The notes: generated by a model not told the origin, from the letters alone. Shown: positions 7,972 to 17,315, numbered from the stretch's first letter. The stretch: DNA of 64,000 bases from Ardenticatena maritima (GCF_001306175.1 NZ_LGKN01000005.1:372001-436000); one strand, 5' to 3'. Numbers and translations are program-made.

Positions 7972-9522
7972 TTAGTTGCCCTCCAATTGGCGGCGAAGTT
8001 GTTCGCGGCGGTCTATGCTGGGAATGATGATGATGTCGCCTTCTTCCAGCCCGGCGATGACTTCGCTATGGGTGTCGCCGCGCAAGCCGATGGCGATTTC
8101 CACAGGCACGGCTTGCCCGTTTTCCAGTTTCCAGACGGTGAGCCGCCCGGTGGTGCGGTCAATGGCAATGGCACGGTTGGGCACGATGAGCACGTCTTCC
8201 AGCACCTGGGTGACGATTTGGGCGTTGCCGCTCATGCCGGCACGCAAGGGACCGGGGGCGGTGCTCACATCGAGTTCGATGCGGACGGGGTAGGTGGCGA
8301 CGCCCTGGGCGTCGGTTCGCGCCACGGGGGCTACGTGGATGACGGTCCCGCGAATGGTGGCGTCCTGGTAGGCGTCCAACGTGACGGTGACGGGGTTGCC
8401 AACCTGGACTTGCCCCACGTCGAGTTCGTCCACGCCCACTTCCAGTTCAAAACGGGACAAGTCCGCCAGGACGATGGCGGGGGTCGCCGAGGAGACGAGT
8501 TCAAAGGGTTTGATGTTCACCGTGGCGACTGTGCCGTCAAAGGGGGCGACGAGTTGCGCGCCTTCCAGGTTGCGGCGGGCTTGTTCGAGCGCCAATTGCG
8601 CCTGTTCTACCTGCGCTTCCTGAATGCGCACGTCCACGCTGTCCACTTCGCCGCGCAGGCGTCGCAGGTTGGCGCGCGCCTGTTCCACCTGGGCTTCGGC
8701 GGCGGCAATTTCGGCTTCGCTGGGTGTTTCGAGCAGGCGTTGCAGGTTGGCGCGGGCGGTTTCGACCTGTGCGCGCGCCTGGGCAATCTGCTCGGGGGTG
8801 GGGCTGTTAGCGACTTCTTCGTAGGCGATGCGGGCGGCTTCGTATTCGATGGTGGCTTGTTCAAGTTGCAGGGATTGGGGCAACATGGCGATGTCGGGGC
8901 GCCATTTCACCTGGTCGTAGGCGGCTTGGGCTTGCCGCAGGGCGGCTTCGGCGTTTTTCAGCCGCTGTTGGGCGGACGCCAGTTGCACGGGGTCGGGTCC
9001 TGCAAGCAGGCGGTCGAGCGCGGCTTGGGCGGCTTCGAGGTTGGCGCGGGCGGCGGCGAGTTCCGCGGCTGAGGGACCGGCTTTGAGTTTGGCGAGGTTG
9101 GCTTCGGCGCTGCGCAGTTGGGCTTCGGCAGCCCTGATTTCTTCTTCGGATGAAGCGGGATTGCGCACGCGGTCGAGTTGCGCCTGGGCAATTTCAAGGT
9201 TGATTTCGGCTTGCCGCACCGCCAATTCCAGGTCGGTGGTGTCCAGGCGGGCGAGCAGGTCGCCCTCGCGCACGTCCTGCCCTTCTTCAACAAGGACTTC
9301 GGCGACGCGCCCGGGCGTGTCAAACACGAGGGTGATTTGCCGATTGGGGTTGACGGTGCCCGAGGCGTTGATGCTGGCGACCAGACGCCCACGGGTGACG
9401 GTGATTTGCTCTTCGCTGGCGACTGACGCGGTTTCGTCTTGCCCACCGAAGCGGGTGTAGCCAATCCACGGGACGGCGGCTAGCAGAACGACGACCACAA
9501 GGGCAATGATTCCCCGACGCAT
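7972..9522 (-). CDS. HlyD/MacA-type membrane-fusion adaptor
   Basis: A 516-residue adaptor. It has one N-terminal membrane anchor (IIALVVVVLLAAVPWIGY), then a lipoyl/barrel-sandwich half with GTVNPNRQITLVFDTPGRVAEVLVEEG. A very long Ala/Glu/Gln-rich coiled-coil hairpin (about residues 90-305) has many repeats of the AEAQLRSAEANL type. The second lipoyl half is LVAPFDGTVATVN, followed by beta-barrel domains. It bridges the MacB-like permease to the cell exterior. The coiled coil is long for a MacA protein. I chose the ATG at 9522 because AAGGAG sits 7 nt upstream; the ATG at 9558 lacks a site. First gene of the export operon. Confidence 0.9.
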   Translation of the reverse strand: MRRGIIALVVVVLLAAVPWIGYTRFGGQDETASVASEEQITVTRGRLVASINASGTVNPNRQITLVFDTPGRVAEVLVEEGQDVREGDLLARLDTTDLELAVRQAEINLEIAQAQLDRVRNPASSEEEIRAAEAQLRSAEANLAKLKAGPSAAELAAARANLEAAQAALDRLLAGPDPVQLASAQQRLKNAEAALRQAQAAYDQVKWRPDIAMLPQSLQLEQATIEYEAARIAYEEVANSPTPEQIAQARAQVETARANLQRLLETPSEAEIAAAEAQVEQARANLRRLRGEVDSVDVRIQEAQVEQAQLALEQARRNLEGAQLVAPFDGTVATVNIKPFELVSSATPAIVLADLSRFELEVGVDELDVGQVQVGNPVTVTLDAYQDATIRGTVIHVAPVARTDAQGVATYPVRIELDVSTAPGPLRAGMSGNAQIVTQVLEDVLIVPNRAIAIDRTTGRLTVWKLENGQAVPVEIAIGLRGDTHSEVIAGLEEGDIIIIPSIDRREQLRRQLEGN

Positions 9523-9654
9523 GGTCTGCTCCTTCGGTTGTTTTTTGGTGGTGTCCATTCTTTGCTGTACGAAGTATTGTTGAAATCGGTTTTATTGAAA
9601 ATCAAGCAGGGTATTTCCCCAAGGATAGTGCAAAAGCGTGACGGGCAAAGGGAA

Positions 9655-11091
9655 TCAGCGTAAACGGTACGCCCACCAGCGTGCGAGCCGCCGAATGAGT
9701 GGTCCCCAGCGCGGGTGCGCCAGCCAGCGCGCACGCCACGCCGCGCCCGCGAGTTGCGCCACGCCTGAGGAGTAGGTGGGGTAGGCGCGCATGGGTGCAG
9801 AGAGCGCCGTGAGGCGCGCGCCCCGTTCGAGGGCGGCGGTGAATTCGGTGAGCACTTCGCCGGCGCGTTCGGCGACGATGGTTGCGCCCAGCAGGGTGCC
9901 GTTGGCGCGATGAACGGCTTTGATGAAGCCGTCGGTGTCATGCTCCGTCACGGCGCGGTCCACGCGGTCGAGCGCCCAGGTGGTGGTGCGCACATCGTCA
10001 AATTGGGCGCGCGCCTGGGCTTCGGTCAGCCCCACACGGGCGACTTCGGGCTCGGTGTAGATGACGGCGGGCACGGCGGCGCGGCGGGCTTTGCTCTTCA
10101 GCGGCAAAAGCGCGTTGCGAAAGGCGGTGAAGCCCTGCGCGCCGGCAAGGTGTGAAAATTGGGGGTTGTCGGCGATGCAGTCGCCGGCGGCGAAGATGTG
10201 CGGCTGGCTGGTGCGCAGGGTCTCATCCACAAGCAGCCCTTTGGGCGAGACCGCCACGCCGGCGGCGTCCAGCCCCAAGCCGTCCAGCGCGGCAGTGCGC
10301 CCTGTTGCCACCAGAAGCATGTCGCCGCGCAGGGGGGTGGGGTCGTCTTCCACCCAGACGGCAATCTCAGCGCCGTCCCGCGCGACGCGCGCCACCAGGC
10401 CGGTGCGCATGGTAACGCCTTCGGCGGCGAGGCGGGGAAGAAGGACGGTGCGCACTTCGGGTTCTTCGGTGGGCAAGAAGGCGACGTCAATGAGCGTCAC
10501 ACGCGCCCCGAGGCGGGCGTAGGCTTGCCCCAGTTCGGCGCCAATCGGTCCCGCGCCGATGACGATGAGCCGCTGAGGCAAGCGGTCAACGTTGAAGATG
10601 GTCTCGTAGGTCTCAAACGGCACGCTCTCCAACCCTTCGATGGGGGGAATGAAAGGGCGCGCGCCGGTGCAGAGGATGAAACGCTTGCCACGCAGGCGGA
10701 GCGTCTCCCCGACACGGATGGTATGGGGGTCTTCAAACGTTGCGCCCCCAAGGTAGACGTCAATGCCTTCGGCTTGCAGGGTTTCGGGGGTTTCGTGGGC
10801 GTAAATGTGTTGAATGACGCTCTGCACGTAGGCGCGCACCGCCGGCATGTCAACGTGCACATGCGCTGTTTGCACGCCAAACGGGGCGGCGTTGCGCGCC
10901 GTCTGGGCGACTTTGGCGGCTTTGAGCAGGGCTTTGCTGGGGACACACCCCGCCCAGGTGCAATCGCCGCCGATGCGCTCTTTTTCGACCAGGGCAACAG
11001 GGACGCCCAGGTAGGCGGCACTGCGGGCGGCGGTCAAACCGGCAGAGCCCCCACCAATGACAATGAGCGGGTAGGTTTTGCTGGTGGACAT
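9655..11091 (-). CDS. FAD-dependent pyridine nucleotide-disulfide oxidoreductase, MerA-like
   Basis: A 478-residue class I flavoprotein disulfide reductase. FAD motif: VIGGGSAGLTAAR near the N-terminus. Redox pair: GGDCTWAGCVPSK, with cysteines at about 44 and 49. NAD(P) motif: VIGAGPIGAELGQAYARLG. Second FAD contact: PHIFAAGDCI. The C-terminal dimerisation domain ends in YPTYSSGVAQLAG where lipoamide dehydrogenase and glutathione reductase have HPTxxE, so the catalytic His is replaced by Tyr as in mercuric-reductase-like proteins. There is no N-terminal heavy-metal domain and no C-terminal Cys pair, so mercury reduction is not indicated; the substrate is unknown. The ATG at 11091 follows AAAGGAGAAC. 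It is transcribed away from the CRISPR leader. Confidence 0.88.
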   Translation of the reverse strand: MSTSKTYPLIVIGGGSAGLTAARSAAYLGVPVALVEKERIGGDCTWAGCVPSKALLKAAKVAQTARNAAPFGVQTAHVHVDMPAVRAYVQSVIQHIYAHETPETLQAEGIDVYLGGATFEDPHTIRVGETLRLRGKRFILCTGARPFIPPIEGLESVPFETYETIFNVDRLPQRLIVIGAGPIGAELGQAYARLGARVTLIDVAFLPTEEPEVRTVLLPRLAAEGVTMRTGLVARVARDGAEIAVWVEDDPTPLRGDMLLVATGRTAALDGLGLDAAGVAVSPKGLLVDETLRTSQPHIFAAGDCIADNPQFSHLAGAQGFTAFRNALLPLKSKARRAAVPAVIYTEPEVARVGLTEAQARAQFDDVRTTTWALDRVDRAVTEHDTDGFIKAVHRANGTLLGATIVAERAGEVLTEFTAALERGARLTALSAPMRAYPTYSSGVAQLAGAAWRARWLAHPRWGPLIRRLARWWAYRLR

Positions 11092-11154
11092 GATGTGTTC
11101 TCCTTTGACGCTTGGTTCTGAGGGAATTGTGGCTGAAATACGGGCAAAGTCCAT

Positions 11155-11334
11155 TTTTTCATGCCGTCGCAGGCTGGCGCTGATGTCGTCGAAGTGGAAT
11201 CGCGCATGCAGCCCAGGGGTTCGACGACAGTATGAGCGCCCAAACAGGCGTCATGGCACGAAGCAATTTGACAAATTCACTTTTCAGGCATAGTTTAGGT
11301 GCAACATTGGTGCTTGAAAGTTGCGCAAATCTTG
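11155..11334 (+). other. CRISPR leader region
   Basis: 180 bp between the reductase gene and the first repeat, with no credible gene. The last 75 bp are more AT-rich than the surroundings and hold a promoter at 11268-11296 directed into the array. This position, together with conserved repeats at this end and variant repeats at the far end, marks it as the leader where new spacers would enter. Confidence 0.7.
11268..11296 (+). promoter_or_regulatory. Promoter of the CRISPR precursor RNA
   Basis: A perfect -35 TTGACA (11268-11273), a 17-bp spacer and a -10-like TAGTTT (11291-11296). Transcription would begin about 30 nt before the first repeat (11335). Confidence 0.6.
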
Positions 11335-14300
11335 GTTTTTAGCCTACCTATGAGGGGTTGAAACTTGCCACTGAAACGGCGCTTCGCGATTTGTTCCACG
11401 TTTTTAGCCTACCTATGAGGGGTTGAAACCTTCGATCAGCTGTTGGTGGATGGGTGTGGCCTCTGGTTTTTAGCCTACCTATGAGGGGTTGAAACTGCAC
11501 ATGACGACGGGACGCTTGCAATTGCGGTCTCTGTTTTTAGCCTACCTATGAGGGGTTGAAACCTCGTATTCCTTCCCTGGGTTTGGTTTCTTCTTTTGTG
11601 TTTTTAGCCTACCTATGAGGGGTTGAAACTCATTCGTCAAACAAGCCCCATCGCTGCAATTTGCGACGTTTTTAGCCTACCTATGAGGGGTTGAAACTTC
11701 TTTAGTTAGCCCACGTCGCTATCGCCGAAGATGTGTTTTTAGCCTACCTATGAGGGGTTGAAACCTTTCCCCTGAGCAATTTGAAGCCGCAAAACATTCT
11801 AGTTTTTAGCCTACCTATGAGGGGTTGAAACTCAATACAGCGCTGAATTGAAGGTTGACGGTTATGGTACGTTTTTAGCCTACCTATGAGGGGTTGAAAC
11901 AAAGAGACGGCTACCTTCTCTTATTTGCTTCTCTACTCGTTTTTAGCCTACCTATGAGGGGTTGAAACAACGCACCAGCGCCGCGCGGCGGTCGCTCATG
12001 CCCTTGGTTTTTAGCCTACCTATGAGGGGTTGAAACTACCACGCCGCAAACGGCGGCACATACTCAACCAGAACGTTTTTAGCCTACCTATGAGGGGTTG
12101 AAACTTCAAAGCGACAAGGTTTGAAGATGTCGGCAAGTAGTTTTTAGCCTACCTATGAGGGGTTGAAACAAAAAGAAAGGAGAAAAAGGACAATGAAAAA
12201 GAGCGATAGTTTTTAGCCTACCTATGAGGGGTTGAAACTCAAATTAGCAATCGCTAGCCCAAGAAAACTGCCAATGTTTTTAGCCTACCTATGAGGGGTT
12301 GAAACTGCTGACGCCGCGGCGCGTGAGCACGTTCAAGCCAGCGTTTTTAGCCTACCTATGAGGGGTTGAAACCTGACGGGTTCGCCGACCATATATATTC
12401 AAACTATCCGTTTTTAGCCTACCTATGAGGGGTTGAAACTTCAGGCGTACATTGAGTATTGGCTAGAAATTATTGGTTTTTAGCCTACCTATGAGGGGTT
12501 GAAACCAATGTTTGCGGATGAAGCGGCAGAGTTTGAGATGGTCAGGTTTTTAGCCTACCTATGAGGGGTTGAAACTTTTTCGGGAAGGTGTCAACATCTC
12601 GCAAGCGAGTCACAGTTTTTAGCCTACCTATGAGGGGTTGAAACCCAAGAAGTCGTGGTGCCTGGCACCACGACCTACGAAGTTTTTAGCCTACCTATGA
12701 GGGGTTGAAACTCGCCATCACTCACCACCGCATCGCCGTCAATCACCGCGTTTTTAGCCTACCTATGAGGGGTTGAAACGGGTGCTCGGGGGTCGTGCCC
12801 GAGGCGCGTATATTCGTTTTTAGCCTACCTATGAGGGGTTGAAACTAGAAGACATTGATACGGACGTTTCCCAACGCACGCGTTTTTAGCCTACCTATGA
12901 GGGGTTGAAACACCCGCGCAAAGCCGACCCCGTGGGCGTGGACTTGCAGTTTTTAGCCTACCTATGAGGGGTTGAAACTCGAGGTGGAGACGCAAGACAT
13001 GATACATACGCGTTTGTTTTTAGCCTACCTATGAGGGGTTGAAACAATGAACAGAATGGCGCGCGGGTCAATGTAGCCGTCGTTTTTAGCCTACCTATGA
13101 GGGGTTGAAACGTCGGAATCAAATTCGTCGAGACCGTCTTCGAGCATGTTTTTAGCCTACCTATGAGGGGTTGAAACTCGCCCCCTGTAATGTCGTTCCA
13201 CGCGCGCACCCAGGTTTTTAGCCTACCTATGAGGGGTTGAAACCCCAAGAAGGAAAACGAAACCTAAGCATCACCATCGTTTTTAGCCTACCTATGAGGG
13301 GTTGAAACCAGGAAATCGAGGCTGAAAAGGCGGACGCCGGTTTTGTGGTTTTTAGCCTACCTATGAGGGGTTGAAACCGGTTTGGTTGGCGGGCGGGGCG
13401 AGCCCCATGCAAGTTTTTAGCCTACCTATGAGGGGTTGAAACGTTCACGTGGGCGGCGTGCGCGCCCACGATGATAACCGTTTTTAGCCTACCTATGAGG
13501 GGTTGAAACTGCGCGTGGGGTTCACGTGGGCGGCGTGCGCGCCCGTTTTTAGCCTACCTATGAGGGGTTGAAACCCAGAACCCAAGCCGCAAATCAACCC
13601 GGACACGTGTGGTTTTTAGCCTACCTATGAGGGGTTGAAACTAAAGCGGGCGATGTTTCATCTGTGCAGGCAATCGTAGGTTTTTAGCCTACCTATGAGG
13701 GGTTGAAACTAATGGACGGCGCACCTATGCGGCGTGTCCAGGTGGCGTTTTTAGCCTACCTATGAGGGGTTGAAACCGATACGCATCAGTTCAGGCAATT
13801 CCTTCAACAACGGTTTTTAGCCTACCTATGAGGGGTTGAAACAATACGGCGACATGCGGCTACTTGGCCGCATTGTCGTTTTTAGCCTACCTATGAGGGG
13901 TTGAAACCATATTCTATTTTCTCATAAATCTGGCCGCGGTACTCTTGTTTTTAGCCTACCTATGAGGGGTTGAAACCACGTGTGCCAGGTTTTGTTCTAC
14001 TCTTCAACAAAAGTTTTTAGCCTACCTATGAGGGGTTGAAACCGCGCACGCTACACGCAAACTACGCGCAATTACGCGTAGTTTTTAGCCTACCTATGAG
14101 GGGTTGAAACAAGGCGTGCGGTGTTCCACCTGCACGGTTGCGGTGTTGTTTTTAGCCTACCTATGAGGGGTTGAAACTCATATATCCGCAACCGACACCG
14201 AGACGAAGGAGCACCGTTTTTAGCCTACCTATGAGGGGTTGAAACCTACTCCAAAACATGGCTTGTTGCAGCAAGATAGCGGCGTTTTTAGCCTACCTAT

Positions 14301-14919
14301 GAGGGGTTGAAACTTTTTCGTGGACGCCTGTGAGAGCGGGAATAGTGTTCTGTTTTTAGCCTACCTATGAGGGGTTGAAACGAGGTGAGTGTGTGGCTCG
14401 CGCGCATAGTGCTACTGGTTTTTAGCCTACCTATGAGGGGTTGAAACTGCTACTCATCACCCAGCGCGGGTTTTCAATCGGCGTTTTTAGCCTACCTATG
14501 AGGGATTGAAACCGTATTCGAGCATGTCAACTTCTGATTGGTAAAAGGCGCGTTTTTAGCCTACCTATGAGGGATTGAAACTTCGCTACGCGCGTGAGTA
14601 TGCGCGCATGTTGCGTAGTTTTTAGCCTACCTATGAGGGATTGAAACGGGATCAACGTGGCGGTGGCGGACATAGCGCCGGGTGAAGTTTTTAGCCTACC
14701 TATGAGGGATTGAAACAACGCTCTCATCGTCGCCGTCGGACGCCGCACGCACCGTTTTTAGCCTACCTATGAGGGATTGAAACAAATCGAAATGCTACCC
14801 GCGCCTGGTCCAGGCGCGGGGTTTTTAGCCTACCTATGAGGGATTGAAACCCGGTCGGTGCAATTCGCGTTGCGGCCGTCTTTGAAGCCGTTTTTAGCCT
14901 ACCTATGAGGGATTGAAAC
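11335..14919 (+). CRISPR. CRISPR array, 54 repeats of 30 bp and 53 spacers of 35-40 bp
   Basis: The 30-bp repeat begins GTTTTTAGCC and ends GGGTTGAAAC. I count 54 copies starting at 11335, 11400, 11466 and so on to 14890, with a period of 65-70 bp. Repeats 1-47 are identical by eye; repeats 48-54 (from 14483) all carry one change, G to A at position 23, so the last eight bases read ATTGAAAC rather than GTTGAAAC. That eight-base end corresponds to the 5' handle of mature crRNAs in type I and III systems, which, with the leader promoter, sets transcription left to right. No cas gene lies within the window, so the type is unassigned; repeat and spacer length and the GAAAC ending fit type I-A/I-B or III. 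Apparent reading frames inside the array are artefacts of the repeats. Confidence 0.98.
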
Positions 14920-15032
14920 GCGTTGGGCTTTTTGCCCCCATGATGCCTTCTGAACCCCTGCGACGATTGCATGTTGCCCCGACACACAAACACCCTCCCC
15001 CGCTCACTCTTCACGACGTCAATCGCGGGAAG

Positions 15033-15043
15033 TGTGCTATAAT
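15033..15043 (+). promoter_or_regulatory. Extended -10 promoter upstream of recD2
   Basis: TGTGCTATAAT: a perfect TATAAT (15038-15043) with a TG extension and no strong -35. It lies in the 159-bp gap between the last CRISPR repeat and the helicase start at 15079, which otherwise shows nothing recognisable. Confidence 0.6.
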
Positions 15044-15078
15044 GCGCCCATGCCAACATCCACACATGGGCATGCGCC

Positions 15079-17286
15079 ATGAGCCAGCAGCCACCACTGC
15101 AAGAACTGGAAGGGACCGTCGAGCGGATAACCTACCAGAACGAGGAAAACGGCTACACCGTCGCCAAGATACAACCCAAGGGCAAGCGCTACGAAATCAC
15201 CGCCGTGGGGACGCTCAGCGGCGTGCAAGTGGGGGAATCCGTGCGCCTGCGCGGCTTCTGGACGACCCACCCCGAATATGGGCGGCAGTTTGAAGTGCGT
15301 TCCTACACCGTGCGCCTGCCCGCCACGATTGAAGGCATCCGCAAATACCTGGGAAGCGGACTCATCAAGGGGATTGGTCCCGTGATGGCGGAACGCATTG
15401 TGGCGCACTTCGGCAAGGAGACGTTGAACGTTATCGAACAGGCACCCGAACGCCTGCTGGAAGTGCCCGGTATCGGGCGCAAACGGGTGGCGCGCATCAA
15501 GCAAGCCTGGCAAGAACAACAGCGCATCAAAGAAATCATGCTCTTTTTGCAAGCGCACGGCGTCAGTACGGGGCTTGCAGTGAAAATCTACAAACAGTAT
15601 GAAGACGAGGCGATCGCCATCCTGCGCAGCGACCCCTACCGCCTGGCGCGCGACATCTACGGCATCGGCTTCAAAACCGCCGACGCCATCGCCCAGAAAC
15701 TGGGCTTGCCTCCCGACGCCCCCCAGCGCATCGAGGCGGGGCTGGTCTACACCCTTTCGCACTTCGCCGACGACGGCCACTGTTTCGCCACACGTGAAGA
15801 CCTCGTGGCGACCGCTTCAACCCTGCTGGAAGTGCCCCCCGACGTGTGCGAATGGCATCTGGACACCCTGCTGGGCAACGAAACCCTCATCGCCGACGGC
15901 GACGCCATCTACCTGCCCCCCTTCTACTACGCCGAAGTGGGCGTGGCGCGCAAACTGCACCTGCTCATGCAGAGCCGCCACGACCGCCTGGGGGATTTCG
16001 CCGCCGCCGACTGGACGCGCATTTTTGCATGGCTCGACCGTCAAAGCCCCTTCCCCCTCGCGCCCGAACAACAGCAAGCCGTGCGCATGGCGTTCACCCA
16101 GCGCGTCAGCATCCTCACCGGCGGCCCCGGCACCGGCAAAAGCACCGTCACGGGCGCCATCATCCGCCTGCTGCAAGCCAAGGGGCGCTCGGTTTTGCTA
16201 GCCGCCCCCACAGGGCGCGCCGCCAAACGGCTCAGCGAAGCCACCGGCTTGCCCGCGCAAACCATCCACCGCCTGCTTGAATTCAAGCCCTCGGCGGGCA
16301 ACCTCTTCCTGCGCGACCGCGAAAACCCGCTCGACGCCGACATGATCATCGTGGACGAAGCCTCGATGATTGACATCCTGCTCATGAACCACCTGCTGAA
16401 AGCCATCCCCGCGGGGGCGCACCTGCTCATCATCGGCGACATTGACCAACTGCCCTCTGTCGGGCCCGGCAACGTCCTGCGCGACCTCATCGAAAGCGAG
16501 CAAATTCCCGTCACGCGGCTCAAAACCATCTTTCGCCAGGAAGCCGACTCCTACATCATCGTCAACGCCCACCGCATCAACAACGGCGAAATGCCCATCT
16601 TCGCCCGCAACAGCCGCGATTTCTTCTTCTTCAACCAGCCTGAACCAGAACCCGCCGCCGACCTGGTGCTGGACATCGTCGCGCGGCGTATCCCGCAAAA
16701 ATTCGGCTACAACCCGCTCACCGACGTGCAAGTGCTCAGCCCCATGCACCGCGGCGCAGTCGGTGTGGGCGAACTCAATCGCCGCCTGCAAGAACGCCTC
16801 AACCCCGCCCGCGCCGGCGTTCCCGAATACCGGCATGGGCACCGCACCTTCCGCATCGGCGACCGCATCATGCAAATTCGCAACAACTACGAGAAACGGG
16901 TCTTCAACGGCGACATGGGGCGCATCACCCAGATTGACCTGGAAGAACAGCGCCTCATCGCCGACTTCGACGGCGACCCCATCGAATACGAATTCCACGA
17001 ACTCGACCAGATTGTGCACGCCTACGCCATCAGCGTGCACAAATCGCAAGGCTCCGAATTTCCCGTCATCGTCATGCCGGTGCTCACCCAGCATTACATG
17101 ATGCTCCAACGCAACCTGCTCTACACAGGTATCACCCGCGCGCGCGAAATGGTTGTGCTGGTGGGCAGCAAGCGCGCCATCGCCATCGCCGTGCGCAACA
17201 ACCGCGTCGCCCAGCGCAACACGCGCCTGGCGCACCGCCTGCGCGACACGCCCACCCTGGACACCCTGCTGGACGTGTACGCATGA
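15079..17286 (+). CDS. recD2: RecD2-family ATP-dependent 5'-3' DNA helicase
   Basis: A 735-residue superfamily 1B helicase. N-terminal part (1-about 120): OB-like segment LEGTVERITYQNEENGYTVAKI, typical of RecD2. A helix-hairpin-helix region follows (LLEVPGIGRKRVARIKQAW and RDIYGIGFKTADAIAQKLG). Helicase core: motif I LTGGPGTGKST, motif Ia LAAPTGRAAKRL, motif II MIIVDEASMID, motif III LLIIGDIDQLPSVGPGN, and a C-terminal YAISVHKSQGSEFPVIV (motif V region) with LLYTGITRAREMVVLVG (motif VI). RecD2 proteins occur without RecBC and act in DNA repair. It sits just downstream of the CRISPR array but has its own promoter, so the proximity need not be functional. Confidence 0.93.
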   Translation: MSQQPPLQELEGTVERITYQNEENGYTVAKIQPKGKRYEITAVGTLSGVQVGESVRLRGFWTTHPEYGRQFEVRSYTVRLPATIEGIRKYLGSGLIKGIGPVMAERIVAHFGKETLNVIEQAPERLLEVPGIGRKRVARIKQAWQEQQRIKEIMLFLQAHGVSTGLAVKIYKQYEDEAIAILRSDPYRLARDIYGIGFKTADAIAQKLGLPPDAPQRIEAGLVYTLSHFADDGHCFATREDLVATASTLLEVPPDVCEWHLDTLLGNETLIADGDAIYLPPFYYAEVGVARKLHLLMQSRHDRLGDFAAADWTRIFAWLDRQSPFPLAPEQQQAVRMAFTQRVSILTGGPGTGKSTVTGAIIRLLQAKGRSVLLAAPTGRAAKRLSEATGLPAQTIHRLLEFKPSAGNLFLRDRENPLDADMIIVDEASMIDILLMNHLLKAIPAGAHLLIIGDIDQLPSVGPGNVLRDLIESEQIPVTRLKTIFRQEADSYIIVNAHRINNGEMPIFARNSRDFFFFNQPEPEPAADLVLDIVARRIPQKFGYNPLTDVQVLSPMHRGAVGVGELNRRLQERLNPARAGVPEYRHGHRTFRIGDRIMQIRNNYEKRVFNGDMGRITQIDLEEQRLIADFDGDPIEYEFHELDQIVHAYAISVHKSQGSEFPVIVMPVLTQHYMMLQRNLLYTGITRAREMVVLVGSKRAIAIAVRNNRVAQRNTRLAHRLRDTPTLDTLLDVYA

Positions 17287-17315
17287 AAAAAGCCGCCCCC
17301 GAACGAGGAGCGGCT
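17286..17315 (-). terminator. Terminator for the REC-histidine kinase gene
   Basis: On the reverse strand AGCCGC (17315-17310) pairs with GCGGCT (17296-17291), followed by a T run. The signal overlaps the end of recD2. Confidence 0.6.

Noticed and set aside
9559-9654. Promoter TTGATT-N18-AACAAT for the MacB-type operon
   Set aside because: The -10 match is too weak to list; the position is plausible but unsupported.
13642-14147. Similarity between spacers 35 and 42 (about 17 of the first 22 positions)
   Set aside because: Could reflect homologous phage genes, but mismatches are scattered and the match is too short to separate from chance by eye.
12958-15080. Several reverse-strand reading frames with repeated FQPLIGRLKT or FQSLIGRLKT peptides
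   Set aside because: These are translations of the CRISPR repeat and spacers; the periodic peptide is the repeat itself.
15079-17286. RecD2 as a component of the CRISPR system because it adjoins the array
   Set aside because: It has its own promoter, is a widespread repair helicase, and no cas gene is present; adjacency alone is not evidence.
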